A DNA stretch of 64,000 nucleotides from Desulfoferrobacter suflitae (GTDB lineage: Bacteria; Desulfobacterota; Syntrophobacteria; Syntrophobacterales; Syntrophobacteraceae): assembly GCF_022603395.1 (NCBI RefSeq), contig NZ_JAIBKA010000007.1, forward strand, positions 186,001-250,000, given 5' to 3'. This document shows positions 45,826-54,762 of the stretch, in pieces; positions within the stretch are counted from its first letter, which is position 1, and each line of letters begins with the position of its first letter. The notes under the pieces were generated by a model. The model saw only the letters and a program-made list of their open reading frames with translations. It was not told the DNA's origin and searched no databases. The position numbers and the translations under genes are program-made.

Positions 45826-47082
45826 TTATGCGATGCCGGCCCATGACCGTATCAGCTGCGCTATTCTTTTCATCTGCCGTTGCGGAATAATGGGATAGAC
45901 ACAGATTTCCAGTAACGACGCCTCGCGCGGAACAGTCGGCTCAATATCGCGCTTCTTCTCAAAGCGAAAGTGCTTGAGCTGCGTGCAGTCGGTCATGTCC
46001 GTAGTCTTGGCATCGATTCCATGACGCAGCAGGAAGTTTCTAAGATCATTGCGTTTCCGGGGATCCACCGTGAGCGGATAGTAGACATAGACGTGGTCTT
46101 CCCGTAACATTTTAGGTGGCTGCACCCAGGGAACCTCTCCCAAATTTTCCGTCAGCACCCGAGCGTTTTGCCGGGCACCCTCGTTAAACGCATCGATATG
46201 TCTAAGTTGCAGCAATCCCAAGGCTGCCTGTAAATTTGCCATAGGTTCGATGAGTGGCAGGGCCGCGGCAAACCGATCGAGGAGCTCCTCCCCCACAGCT
46301 GAATCCATGAGCGGTTTCCCCAGAGCAAGCTTAAGTCGCAAAACCTGATAGGCGGTCAGCCCGAACACCACTGGTCGGGTCACCAGCCACTTGGTCCATA
46401 TGGAGGCCGCCTGCCCCAGGATCGCATTCGTCTCAGGAAGGGGGGTTTTCGATAGTATCGTCCGAGCCCGCTTGGCAATTCCCGAATCGGCCGTGGCTAT
46501 GGCTCCTCCACCAAAGCACGGCATGTTCTTCCCTTCTGCAAAGCTAAATATTCCAACATCACCAAAGGCCCCCGCTTGTCGACCGTTCACCCTGACCCCG
46601 CAAGCGTGGGCACAATCTTCAAGCAATTTGATGCCGCGGCTTTTTGTCAACTCCGCTATCTCGCCGATGGGGCATGGTTGTCCAAAGATATGAGTGGCCA
46701 GAACAGCACCGGTGTTTTCGCTGATCTTTGGCTCTATGTGCTCCGGCCCTGCATTGAAGGTATGTGGATCGACATCGCAAAAAACCGGCTTATAGCCCAG
46801 CAGCTTGGCCACCATTGGCATCACCGGAAAAGTGAAGGCCGGGAAAATTATCTCCGCGCCCTTGTCCAGATCGAGCGCCTCCAGTGTCAACTGGAACGCA
46901 GTACGTCCGGAGGAAGTGCCAAACACGTAAGGCACTCCCAACCATTGGCCGAATCGCCTGGGGAATTCTTCCAGCGCCGTACCCTCACGCACCGATTTAG
47001 TAACAATACTTGTGATCAATAACCTGAGTGTTCCCGGGGGAAGATTCACACATCTTCGAGGTACCGTGCCGATGAGCGCCAT
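45826..47082 (-). CDS. DegT/DnrJ/EryC1/StrS-family aminotransferase, second
   Basis: 418 residues. TSSGRTAFQLTLEALDL, ATHIFGQPCPIGEI, LLEDCAHACGVRVNG and SFAEGKNMPCFGGGAIAT (PLP lysine in EGKN). It is not a close copy of the neighbouring enzyme; the sequences share only family motifs, suggesting two different amino sugars or two steps in one. It is preceded by the B12-radical SAM gene at 47098, 15 bases away. Confidence 0.85.
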   Translation of the reverse strand: MALIGTVPRRCVNLPPGTLRLLITSIVTKSVREGTALEEFPRRFGQWLGVPYVFGTSSGRTAFQLTLEALDLDKGAEIIFPAFTFPVMPMVAKLLGYKPVFCDVDPHTFNAGPEHIEPKISENTGAVLATHIFGQPCPIGEIAELTKSRGIKLLEDCAHACGVRVNGRQAGAFGDVGIFSFAEGKNMPCFGGGAIATADSGIAKRARTILSKTPLPETNAILGQAASIWTKWLVTRPVVFGLTAYQVLRLKLALGKPLMDSAVGEELLDRFAAALPLIEPMANLQAALGLLQLRHIDAFNEGARQNARVLTENLGEVPWVQPPKMLREDHVYVYYPLTVDPRKRNDLRNFLLRHGIDAKTTDMTDCTQLKHFRFEKKRDIEPTVPREASLLEICVYPIIPQRQMKRIAQLIRSWAGIA

Positions 47083-47097
47083 AACAATCCTGTTTCC

Positions 47098-48579
47098 TTA
47101 GAAGTCGGCTTTACAGCAGAGAGCCGCCTTGTACTCCCGTTTGGTAGACTCCTTTTTCCAGAAGACCTTGCGGATGCCGAGAAGTGTTTTCAATATGTCC
47201 GGGTTATGCAGATAGAACCGCCAATGCTTCCACAGGTGGTTCAGAGCAAATCGCGGGCGCAATATGTAGCGCAGGTAAAATTCGGAACGTAGCTTTACAA
47301 GGTCTTCCAGCGGCACTTCCGAGAGATTGACCTTGGGCGTTGCGTAATGAAACATTTCGGCCGGTTCGACCCCTGCCAGCTTATGCCGGTACATTTCCCA
47401 CGCCCTGGAACCGGGATAAGGGGTGTAAAAGTGTACTTGAATGCTGTCCGAATCAAGTTGTTGAGCCAAGCGGATGGTTTGCTCCATCTCCTGCCGGGTT
47501 TCAGTCGGATTGCCAATCACATAGTAGGCGTTGGTTCCGATACCGAGCTCGCGCGTCCAGTTGAATACCCGCCGGCAAAGTTGCGGCCACGGTTGAGTCT
47601 TCGTGGTCTTGTTCATAGCGTTGATGATGCGTTGCGAACCGGATTCCACCCCGATGCCCAGCATGACGCAACCCGCCTGCTTCATCACCTTGAGAAGGTC
47701 ATAATCGATTTCATCGACACGCACGCGCGCCATCCATGGGATGTCAGATTTGCGTGCGATCAGTTCCCGGCAGATCTCCCGGACAAATCCCCGGTGTGCA
47801 GAGAAGCTGTCGTCTTGAAAGGAGATTATGTTCACTCCCTGGCGCGCCATATGTTCAAATTCGTCGGCCACGTTGGCAGGTGAACGTTTGCGCAGCTTCT
47901 TACCGACGCTTACCCGCATGACTTCACTGCAAAAAACGCAATTATGCGGGCAGCCTCGCAGGGCGATGATATAGCCCCAAATGACCCGTTTGGGAACGCG
48001 AACCGGAAAAATCGAGCGGTATGCTTCCAACTCTTCCTTGGTGTAGGAAGGGAATGGGAGCCGATCAGCATCGGTCACGACGAATCGCCGCCCCTCGAGG
48101 TAATGGTTGAGAAAATGCTTCTGCCACGTCTCGCCCTGTTCGACCCCACCCCGCCTGATCCATTCAAAAAGGCGAAAAAACACTTCCTCGGGCTCGCCCA
48201 GAAGAATCGCATCGTAGGGATGACCCGCTGAGTTTTCCTTGCCGTTTTTCGAGTAGTACCCCTGTCCTATGCCGACAATGAGGGGTGGCTCGGGTCTGCG
48301 CTTCAAAGCTGCAGCAAACTGGTCGGCCACCTGAACGTCAAAGCTGGACGCTGAAACTACAATCAAATCCGGGCGGATATGGTCTGCCAGTTCGAGCAGT
48401 TCGGCCACGCCCATCGGATGAATCCAGCAATCGACATTGGTTACCTGGAGGTCACGGTAGGTTTCCAAGCCCGCCTGAATGTATTTTAGAGGATAGCAGG
48501 GATCAAAAAACTGCGGGTGATCAACCTCTTTGTCTACCGCCGAGGTCACACGCACAAGCAGCACTGACTTGATTTCCAC
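47098..48579 (-). CDS. B12-binding radical SAM protein
   Basis: 493 residues. N-terminal cobalamin-binding-like Rossmann segment (LLELADHIRPDLIVVSASSF), then a radical SAM core with CPHNCVFC (Cys210, Cys214, Cys217) that binds the 4Fe-4S cluster, and a C-terminal TIM-barrel remainder. Relatives methylate or rearrange carbohydrate, lipid or hopanoid substrates. In this cluster it may modify a sugar or lipid carrier, but the substrate is not evident. Start ATG at 48579. Confidence 0.85.
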   Translation of the reverse strand: MEIKSVLLVRVTSAVDKEVDHPQFFDPCYPLKYIQAGLETYRDLQVTNVDCWIHPMGVAELLELADHIRPDLIVVSASSFDVQVADQFAAALKRRPEPPLIVGIGQGYYSKNGKENSAGHPYDAILLGEPEEVFFRLFEWIRRGGVEQGETWQKHFLNHYLEGRRFVVTDADRLPFPSYTKEELEAYRSIFPVRVPKRVIWGYIIALRGCPHNCVFCSEVMRVSVGKKLRKRSPANVADEFEHMARQGVNIISFQDDSFSAHRGFVREICRELIARKSDIPWMARVRVDEIDYDLLKVMKQAGCVMLGIGVESGSQRIINAMNKTTKTQPWPQLCRRVFNWTRELGIGTNAYYVIGNPTETRQEMEQTIRLAQQLDSDSIQVHFYTPYPGSRAWEMYRHKLAGVEPAEMFHYATPKVNLSEVPLEDLVKLRSEFYLRYILRPRFALNHLWKHWRFYLHNPDILKTLLGIRKVFWKKESTKREYKAALCCKADF

Positions 48580-48660
48580 AACAATCTCCTGATGTTCAGA
48601 TAAACAGACCGAGCCATCTAAAATCCGAGGGGTACCGGCGAGCCACTGTTGCGTCTGTTT

Positions 48661-49935
48661 TCATATCGCAGCCTGCATGCCATTCGAGTGATTCTCAACA
48701 CGCCTGTCAAAAACGGCGCAAACCTTGTCATAAACTTCGTCGACCGAAATAAGCTGCATACAAAGATTGTTCCTGCATGTCAACTGGCGGTTGTTATACG
48801 CATTGACGCACGGGCTGCACACAGTACCCGCCCAGATGACATGGCTGCGCTCGCACGGAGCGGCAAAAAGGCGGGGCGTTTCCGGTCCAAACAGCGTAAT
48901 TACGTCGATGGGCGTCAGGGTGGCAAAATGAGCGGGGCCACTGTCGTTTGTGACAAGCACTTCGGCTGCCGCATAGACAATGAGGAGCTGTCGGAGCGTC
49001 GTACGCCCTGCCAGGCTGAAGCAGCGTTCCGAGCCAACCTCAAGGACCAGATGCTCGACCAATGCCTGCTCGTTTGGAGCCCCTGTAAAGGCAATATAAA
49101 CGGCCGGATAGCGAACCAGAAGGCGCTGTGCCAATTGGACGTATTTGTGGCGGTCCCATCTCCTGAGCGGAAGCAAATCGCTGCAATTGGCATTCAAGAG
49201 AATCATCGGGGGAGGTTGAGCCTGTCCTGTCAACTCGCGGATCATGGATCTCACCGCCGCGATCTCATCCGCTTGCGGCGCAAAGGTCGGCAGGGCGCTG
49301 CGGCTCAGGGCCGGCGCCGGCATGCCAAAAGCCGGGAAGAGCTCAGCAGGATGGTTGAGAGCTTCAACCATGACTTCGAAGGATTGCGCAGTATGGATAT
49401 GAGGGTTGTACACCAGCCGGTGAGTCATCAAATTGCCTCGATAAGGTCCGTCACCGGCGTAGGAATGAAAGCCGACGCGTCGCACGGCGCCGCTCAAATA
49501 GGTAAAAATGGCGGAGGCCCTGGCAAAAAACTCCATGTCCACGGCTGAATCCAGCTCCAGAGATCTCATGCGTCGAATGGCTGCCATGGCTGAGACCACC
49601 AGAGAAACCAGGGAATCGGTCTTGATGCAAATCACATTCCTGCCCGGGATGACATCCAGCGCATCGAGGATGAAGCGGTTTTCCTCGAACACCAAAAAGT
49701 ATACGTTTTGTCGGCCCACCATCTTTGTGGCGCGAAGAATTGCCGCATGGGCCAACACGGTCGATCCCTGCTCGGCCGGCTTTACGAAAAGAATCTTTTT
49801 GACCGGCCCTGCACGATGGGTCCGCAAAATGTTTTGCAATTTACAGACCATGGTCAAAGCCAGGGTGATCCCCGTCCCGAGCCATCGATCTATGTTGCGC
49901 AATGTGGAGACCTTCATTTCACCCGCATCAATCAA
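48661..49935 (-). CDS. glycosyltransferase family 9 (heptosyltransferase-like)
   Basis: 424 residues. KKILFVKPAEQGSTVLAHAA is the N-terminal GT9 start, followed by FLVFEENRFILDAL, and VTNDSGPAHFATLTPIDVITLFGPE near the C-terminus, the ADP-heptose-site signature with GPAH. It probably adds a sugar to a lipid A core or similar envelope glycan. The start is uncertain between 49935 and 49914 (ATG), as no strong ribosome site is seen. Confidence 0.82.
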   Translation of the reverse strand: MIDAGEMKVSTLRNIDRWLGTGITLALTMVCKLQNILRTHRAGPVKKILFVKPAEQGSTVLAHAAILRATKMVGRQNVYFLVFEENRFILDALDVIPGRNVICIKTDSLVSLVVSAMAAIRRMRSLELDSAVDMEFFARASAIFTYLSGAVRRVGFHSYAGDGPYRGNLMTHRLVYNPHIHTAQSFEVMVEALNHPAELFPAFGMPAPALSRSALPTFAPQADEIAAVRSMIRELTGQAQPPPMILLNANCSDLLPLRRWDRHKYVQLAQRLLVRYPAVYIAFTGAPNEQALVEHLVLEVGSERCFSLAGRTTLRQLLIVYAAAEVLVTNDSGPAHFATLTPIDVITLFGPETPRLFAAPCERSHVIWAGTVCSPCVNAYNNRQLTCRNNLCMQLISVDEVYDKVCAVFDRRVENHSNGMQAAI

Positions 49936-50027
49936 TGCACTGTCAGAACCTATTGGACTTGTTGGTCATTAAGAATTCCGCATTCAGCAGTAGGAATTTG
50001 ACATAAAAACACGACTTGCAATGGATT

Positions 50028-51086
50028 TCAAGACTCAACCGATCGCGGGAACGGATGCAGCATCAGATCGGCCACAACCAGCAGCACCATCGCTTCACAA
50101 ACGGGCACGATACGCGGGATAGCACAAACGTCATGACGGCCCTTTACGGCAACGGTTGCCGACTCACCATAGGTGGTGACGGTTTGTTGCGGGATAGAAA
50201 TGGAAGGTATTGGTTTGACAGCCACGCGTATGATAATATCCGATCCGTTGGATAAGCCTCCCAGTGTCCCCCCTGCATGATTACTTGCATAGCCCTGCGC
50301 GGTAATGGGATCATTGTGCTCACTGCCGAGCATTCCGGCCGACACAAATCCGTCCCCGATCTCAACCCCCTTGACCGCGCCGATGGACATGAGGGCTCCG
50401 GCAAGCTGCGCATCGATTTTATCGAAGACGGGTTCTCCCAATCCGGGCGGGCATCCGCGGACACACACTTCGACAATGCCACCGATCGAATCTCCCGCCT
50501 CCTTGACTTCCCTTATGCGCGCCTCCATCGCCGGGACGCATTCCGGATCGGCACAGTAGAAAGCATTGCGATTGATTTCATCCCACTCATGCCTGCGTGC
50601 CCGCACACCTCCCAACACTTTGGTGTAAGCCTGCACAGCAATACCGCACTGGCGCAGAAACTTGCGCGCAACGGCTCCAGCTGCCACCCGGGCCGCGGTT
50701 TCCCGGGCCGAACTGCGTCCTCCGCCGCGCCAGTCCCTCACCCCGTATTTCTGTTCGTAGGTGCGATCCGCATGCCCGGGACGATAAAGCTTGGCCAGCG
50801 CACCATAATCTTTGCTCCTCACGTCCCGGTTGTAGATGATAAGACTGATGGGGGTTCCAGTAGTGATTCCCTCAAAAACCCCGGATAAAATCTCAACCCG
50901 ATCCGCTTCGCGACGAGGCGATGTAAACCGGCCCCCCGGCTTGCGCCTGTCCAGGTCCGATTGGATGTCCTGCTCCATCAAAGCAATGCCTGGTGGACAG
51001 CCGTCAATCACAGCTCCAAGGGCAGGTCCATGAGATTCGCCCCAGGTAGTGACGCAGAAGATGCGCCCGAAGGTATTCCCCGCCAT
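50028..51086 (-). CDS. aroC: chorismate synthase
   Basis: 352 residues. Makes chorismate from EPSP with reduced FMN, the last common step of aromatic amino acid synthesis. Signatures: TWGESHGPALGAVIDGCPPG, RPGHADRTYEQKYGVRDWRG, GGRSSARETAARVAAGA, and the C-terminal NHAGGTLGGLSNGSDI. Start at 51086 (MAGNTFG) has GGGAG 6 bases upstream. It stands alone between the envelope cluster and the N-degron genes; no other aro gene is adjacent. Confidence 0.95.
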   Translation of the reverse strand: MAGNTFGRIFCVTTWGESHGPALGAVIDGCPPGIALMEQDIQSDLDRRKPGGRFTSPRREADRVEILSGVFEGITTGTPISLIIYNRDVRSKDYGALAKLYRPGHADRTYEQKYGVRDWRGGGRSSARETAARVAAGAVARKFLRQCGIAVQAYTKVLGGVRARRHEWDEINRNAFYCADPECVPAMEARIREVKEAGDSIGGIVEVCVRGCPPGLGEPVFDKIDAQLAGALMSIGAVKGVEIGDGFVSAGMLGSEHNDPITAQGYASNHAGGTLGGLSNGSDIIIRVAVKPIPSISIPQQTVTTYGESATVAVKGRHDVCAIPRIVPVCEAMVLLVVADLMLHPFPRSVES

Positions 51087-51360
51087 AAATGACTCCCTTC
51101 CCATAATTATATCCGCGCCCGCTGAGCTGTGCGCGGGTTGACTCTTCAGCGGAAAAAGTTATTCTAAATTATCTCATAAAGGGGCGAGATTTGTAAGAGC
51201 TTTCCTGGTCAGGAGGTTGCGCTGTCGACTGGACAGGAGCCAGGGATCTGGTGACGTAGAGACCGCTACAACGGTGTGTGTGATGCCTTGGCGACTCCTG
51301 ACCGGGTCTTCTGCTCGATTCTTGATGTCTGGGAATTGATGGTGAAAGGAAGGAGCGGGG

Positions 51361-51675
51361 ATGAGTGAGCATCATCCTGATTTTGGGGAAGAACTGGCGA
51401 GTGGTGTTGAAGAAGAGCTCGAAGAGCCCCCAATGTACAAGGTGCTGCTGCACAACGACGATTACACCACCATGGAGTTCGTGGTGGAAATACTGCAAAA
51501 AGTCTTTTACAAACCTCCCGCAGAAGCGACCCGCATCATGCTGCTCATTCACAGAAACGGAGTGGGGGTTTGCGGTGTCTACACCGTTGAACTGGCGGAG
51601 ACAAAAGTCGAATTAGTCCACCATTTGGCGAGGAAGAACGGTTTTCCATTACAATGCACCATGGAAGAAGCATAA
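51361..51675 (+). CDS. clpS: ClpS adaptor of the N-degron pathway
   Basis: 104 residues. [20 protein letters not shown] is the ClpS core with the N-end binding-pocket residues (NDDYT), followed by [12 protein letters not shown] and a C-terminal strand. ClpS delivers proteins with destabilising N-terminal Leu, Phe, Trp or Tyr to ClpA. GGAAGGAG precedes the ATG. ClpA follows with its start directly after the clpS stop. Confidence 0.95.
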   Translation: MSEHHPDFGEELASGVEEELEEPPMYKVLLHNDDYTTMEFVVEILQKVFYKPPAEATRIMLLIHRNGVGVCGVYTVELAETKVELVHHLARKNGFPLQCTMEEA

Positions 51676-53973
51676 ATGATTAACAGGGAACTAGAAATCA
51701 CATTTGCGGCGGCGATCAAAGAGGCTAAAACCAGGCGCCATGAATTTTTTACTCTGGAACATATCCTCTATGCCATGCTCTATGATGTGACAGGCAGGCG
51801 CATACTGCACCACTGCGGTGCCGACCTGGAAACCTTGAAGGAGCGCCTGGAAAAGTTTTTCAAGGAAAGGGTCGAGGTGCTGCCGGAAGGCCATGACCAG
51901 GATCCCGTCCAGACCATGAGCGTGCAAAGAGTGCTTCAAAGAGCCATCATGCATGTTCAGGGAGCCGAGAAAAAAGAGGTAGATGCGGGCGACATACTCG
52001 CCGCCATGTTCTACGAAGAACACTCCTATGCGGTATATTTTCTCAAAGCTCAAGGGGTTACCAGGCTGGATGTGTTGAGCTACATTTCCCACGGCATCTC
52101 CAAGGTCGCAGAACCGGAAAATGCACCCAACGAAAGGCCTTCTCTGGCCCCCGCTCCCGACCAGAAACAGGAAACGCGCAAGGCCGGTGCCCTGGAAAGT
52201 TTTACCGTCAATCTGATTCAGCGGGCATCGGAAGGACTCATTGACCCTCTCATCGGACGTGAAGACGAGATCCTCAGAACGTTGCAAATACTGGGCAGAC
52301 GCACCAAGAATAACCCGATTTTTGTAGGCGATCCGGGGGTCGGCAAAACGGCCATCGCCGAAGGTTTAGCGCGCAAAATCGCGCACAGGGAAGTCCCCGG
52401 TACGTTCCATGACGTGGAGATATTCGCTTTGGACATGGGTGCCCTGCTGGCAGGAACTAAATTTCGCGGCGATTTTGAAGCCAGGTTGAAGGGGGTCATT
52501 CAGGAGCTCAAGAAGAAACCGGGAGCTATTCTTTTCATCGATGAAATCCATACAGTGGTCGGAGCCGGGGCCACCAGCGGCAGCTCCATGGACGCCTCCA
52601 ACATTCTCAAACCCGTGCTGGTGAGCGGCGGCATTCGCTGCATCGGATCAACCACCTACGAAGAATATAAGAATCACTTTGAAAAGGACAGGGCGTTGAG
52701 CCGCCGTTTTCAAAAAGTTGAAATCCGCGAGCCGTCCGTCGAGGAAACTTACCAGATCTTGCAGGGACTTAAATCCTACTACGAGGAACACCATCAGATA
52801 CGCTACACGGATGCGGCATTGAGAACGGCCGCCGATCTCGCTGCGCGCCATATCAACGATCGCTATATGCCGGACAAGGCCATTGATGTGATCGACGAGA
52901 CGGCGGCGAGCTTGAGGCTCAAAAAGGATCGTCGCGTTCGCAAGGTGGTCAATCCCAAGGATATTGAGATCGTCGTTGCACGCATGGCGAAGATACCGGC
53001 GCGCAGCGTTTCATCCAACGATCAATTGCGCCTTCAACATTTGGAAGATGAGCTCAAGAACCGGGTCTTTGGCCAAGATGTTGCCATTGAAATGTTGAGC
53101 AAAGCCATAAAGCGTTCGCGGGCCGGACTGCGTATCCCGACCAAGCCCATCGGATCGTTCCTGCTCATCGGGCCAACGGGTGTAGGCAAGACCGAGGTGG
53201 CACTGCAGCTGGCCGGCATACTTGGGGTCAACTTTGTGCGCTTCGACATGAGCGAATATATGGAGAAGCATACGGTTGCGCGTTTAATCGGCGCGCCTCC
53301 CGGCTACATCGGATTCGATCAGGGTGGTCTTCTCACTGACGCAATACGCAAGAATCCGTACAGCGTTTTGTTGCTGGATGAAATCGAAAAGGCTCACCCG
53401 GATCTTTTCAGTATTCTGCTGCAGGTCATGGATCATGCCACTTTGACGGACAATAACGGGAAAAAGGCCGATTTTCGCAACGTCATATTACTCATGACCT
53501 CCAACGCCGGTGCTCGGGAAATGAACAGCCCCGCCATCGGTTTCGGCAACATGGACAACGAAAACCGGACCGCCAAGGGGGTCAAGGCCGTGGAAAAGCT
53601 CTTCAGTCCCGAATTCAGGAACCGGTTGGACGGGACGGTACCATTCAGCGGTCTGACTATCGAAATCATGGAAAGGATCGTCGACAAATTCATCGCCGAG
53701 CTGGAAATTCAGTTGTCCGAAAAGAAGATCCACTTTGAGCTGACTGCACCGGCGCGCCTGTGGCTGGCTGAAAATGGATACGATGCGGCATTCGGAGCGA
53801 GACCGTTGGCAAGGCTTATTCAAAATGAGATCAAAGACGTTTTGGCGGAAGAGATCCTGTTTGGCCGATTGCAGAACGGAGGCCGGGTGCGGATAGACAG
53901 ACCGACAGAGGGATTGCAAGAAGACTACATGCGGTCCGGTGAAAATCTGACCTTTTCCTTTTTGGAGGACTAG
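51676..53973 (+). CDS. clpA: ATP-dependent Clp protease ATP-binding subunit ClpA
   Basis: 765 residues. N-terminal Clp_N repeats (about 1-150), AAA1 with GDPGVGKTAIAEGLA and ILFIDEIHTVVGAG, AAA2 with GPTGVGKTEVALQLA and VLLLDEIEKAHPD, and PAIGFGN near the end, the IGF loop that docks on ClpP. Length matches ClpA, not ClpB, and no long middle coiled-coil is present. It starts at the base after the clpS stop. clpP is not in the window. Confidence 0.95.
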   Translation: MINRELEITFAAAIKEAKTRRHEFFTLEHILYAMLYDVTGRRILHHCGADLETLKERLEKFFKERVEVLPEGHDQDPVQTMSVQRVLQRAIMHVQGAEKKEVDAGDILAAMFYEEHSYAVYFLKAQGVTRLDVLSYISHGISKVAEPENAPNERPSLAPAPDQKQETRKAGALESFTVNLIQRASEGLIDPLIGREDEILRTLQILGRRTKNNPIFVGDPGVGKTAIAEGLARKIAHREVPGTFHDVEIFALDMGALLAGTKFRGDFEARLKGVIQELKKKPGAILFIDEIHTVVGAGATSGSSMDASNILKPVLVSGGIRCIGSTTYEEYKNHFEKDRALSRRFQKVEIREPSVEETYQILQGLKSYYEEHHQIRYTDAALRTAADLAARHINDRYMPDKAIDVIDETAASLRLKKDRRVRKVVNPKDIEIVVARMAKIPARSVSSNDQLRLQHLEDELKNRVFGQDVAIEMLSKAIKRSRAGLRIPTKPIGSFLLIGPTGVGKTEVALQLAGILGVNFVRFDMSEYMEKHTVARLIGAPPGYIGFDQGGLLTDAIRKNPYSVLLLDEIEKAHPDLFSILLQVMDHATLTDNNGKKADFRNVILLMTSNAGAREMNSPAIGFGNMDNENRTAKGVKAVEKLFSPEFRNRLDGTVPFSGLTIEIMERIVDKFIAELEIQLSEKKIHFELTAPARLWLAENGYDAAFGARPLARLIQNEIKDVLAEEILFGRLQNGGRVRIDRPTEGLQEDYMRSGENLTFSFLED

Positions 53974-54004
53974 GGCCGCATCCAGACCATGTGCCTTTGT
54001 AGCC

Positions 54005-54706
54005 ATGCCCATTTTCCGACTGACCAAAGCGCTGCTGTTCCCTCCCTGCCACTATGCGGAACCGGACGGACTGTTGGCCATAGGCGGAGACCTTTCCCCC
54101 GAACGTCTGCTGCTTGCCTATCGATTGGGGATTTTCCCCTGGTATTCCGAGCACACCCCCATCCTCTGGTGGTCGCCCGACCCCAGGCTTGTCCTGTTTC
54201 CGCATGAACTTCGAATCTCCAAGAGCCTTCAAAGAGTGATCAAGAAAAACCTTTTTACGGTGACTGTGGACCGGTCCTTTGGTCAGGTCATACAACGGTG
54301 TGCCGAGATACGTCGGACTCAGGGCGAAGGCACCTGGATCCTGCCGGATATGATCGACGCTTATTGCCGTCTGCATCGACTGGGATTTGCCCATTCCATT
54401 GAAAGCTGGATGGAGGGGGAATTGGTGGGAGGTCTTTACGGCGTGGCCATTGGACGGGTTTTTTTCGGCGAGTCCATGTTCACCCAAAGGACCGATGCGT
54501 CCAAGGTTGCCTTTGTCCATCTCGTCAGAATGCTGCAGCGTTCAGAGTATCAGTTGATTGATTGCCAGATATCCACGCACCACCTCAAGAATTTTGGTGC
54601 CCGGGAAATACCCCGTACAGAATTTTTGAACCGTCTGGCCGCAGCCATCAAGAATCCGGTCAGTCCGGATATCTGGGCGGTGAAACACATTTCCGGCGAT
54701 TTTTGA
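54005..54706 (+). CDS. aat: leucyl/phenylalanyl-tRNA-protein transferase
   Basis: 233 residues, almost identical in length to E. coli Aat (234). EPDGLLAIGGDLSPERLL, FPWYSEHTPILWWSPDPR, GESMFTQRTDASKVA and LIDCQISTHHLKNFG are the family's conserved blocks, and the last pair contains the catalytic E and D positions. It adds Leu or Phe to N-terminal Arg/Lys, making substrates for ClpS-ClpA. Placed 31 bases downstream of clpA. Confidence 0.95.
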   Translation: MPIFRLTKALLFPPCHYAEPDGLLAIGGDLSPERLLLAYRLGIFPWYSEHTPILWWSPDPRLVLFPHELRISKSLQRVIKKNLFTVTVDRSFGQVIQRCAEIRRTQGEGTWILPDMIDAYCRLHRLGFAHSIESWMEGELVGGLYGVAIGRVFFGESMFTQRTDASKVAFVHLVRMLQRSEYQLIDCQISTHHLKNFGAREIPRTEFLNRLAAAIKNPVSPDIWAVKHISGDF

Positions 54707-54762
54707 GGTGGCATATGGTTTTGCTCGAGGGATCCACCCGTGCAATAGCTCCCTGCAGGGCA

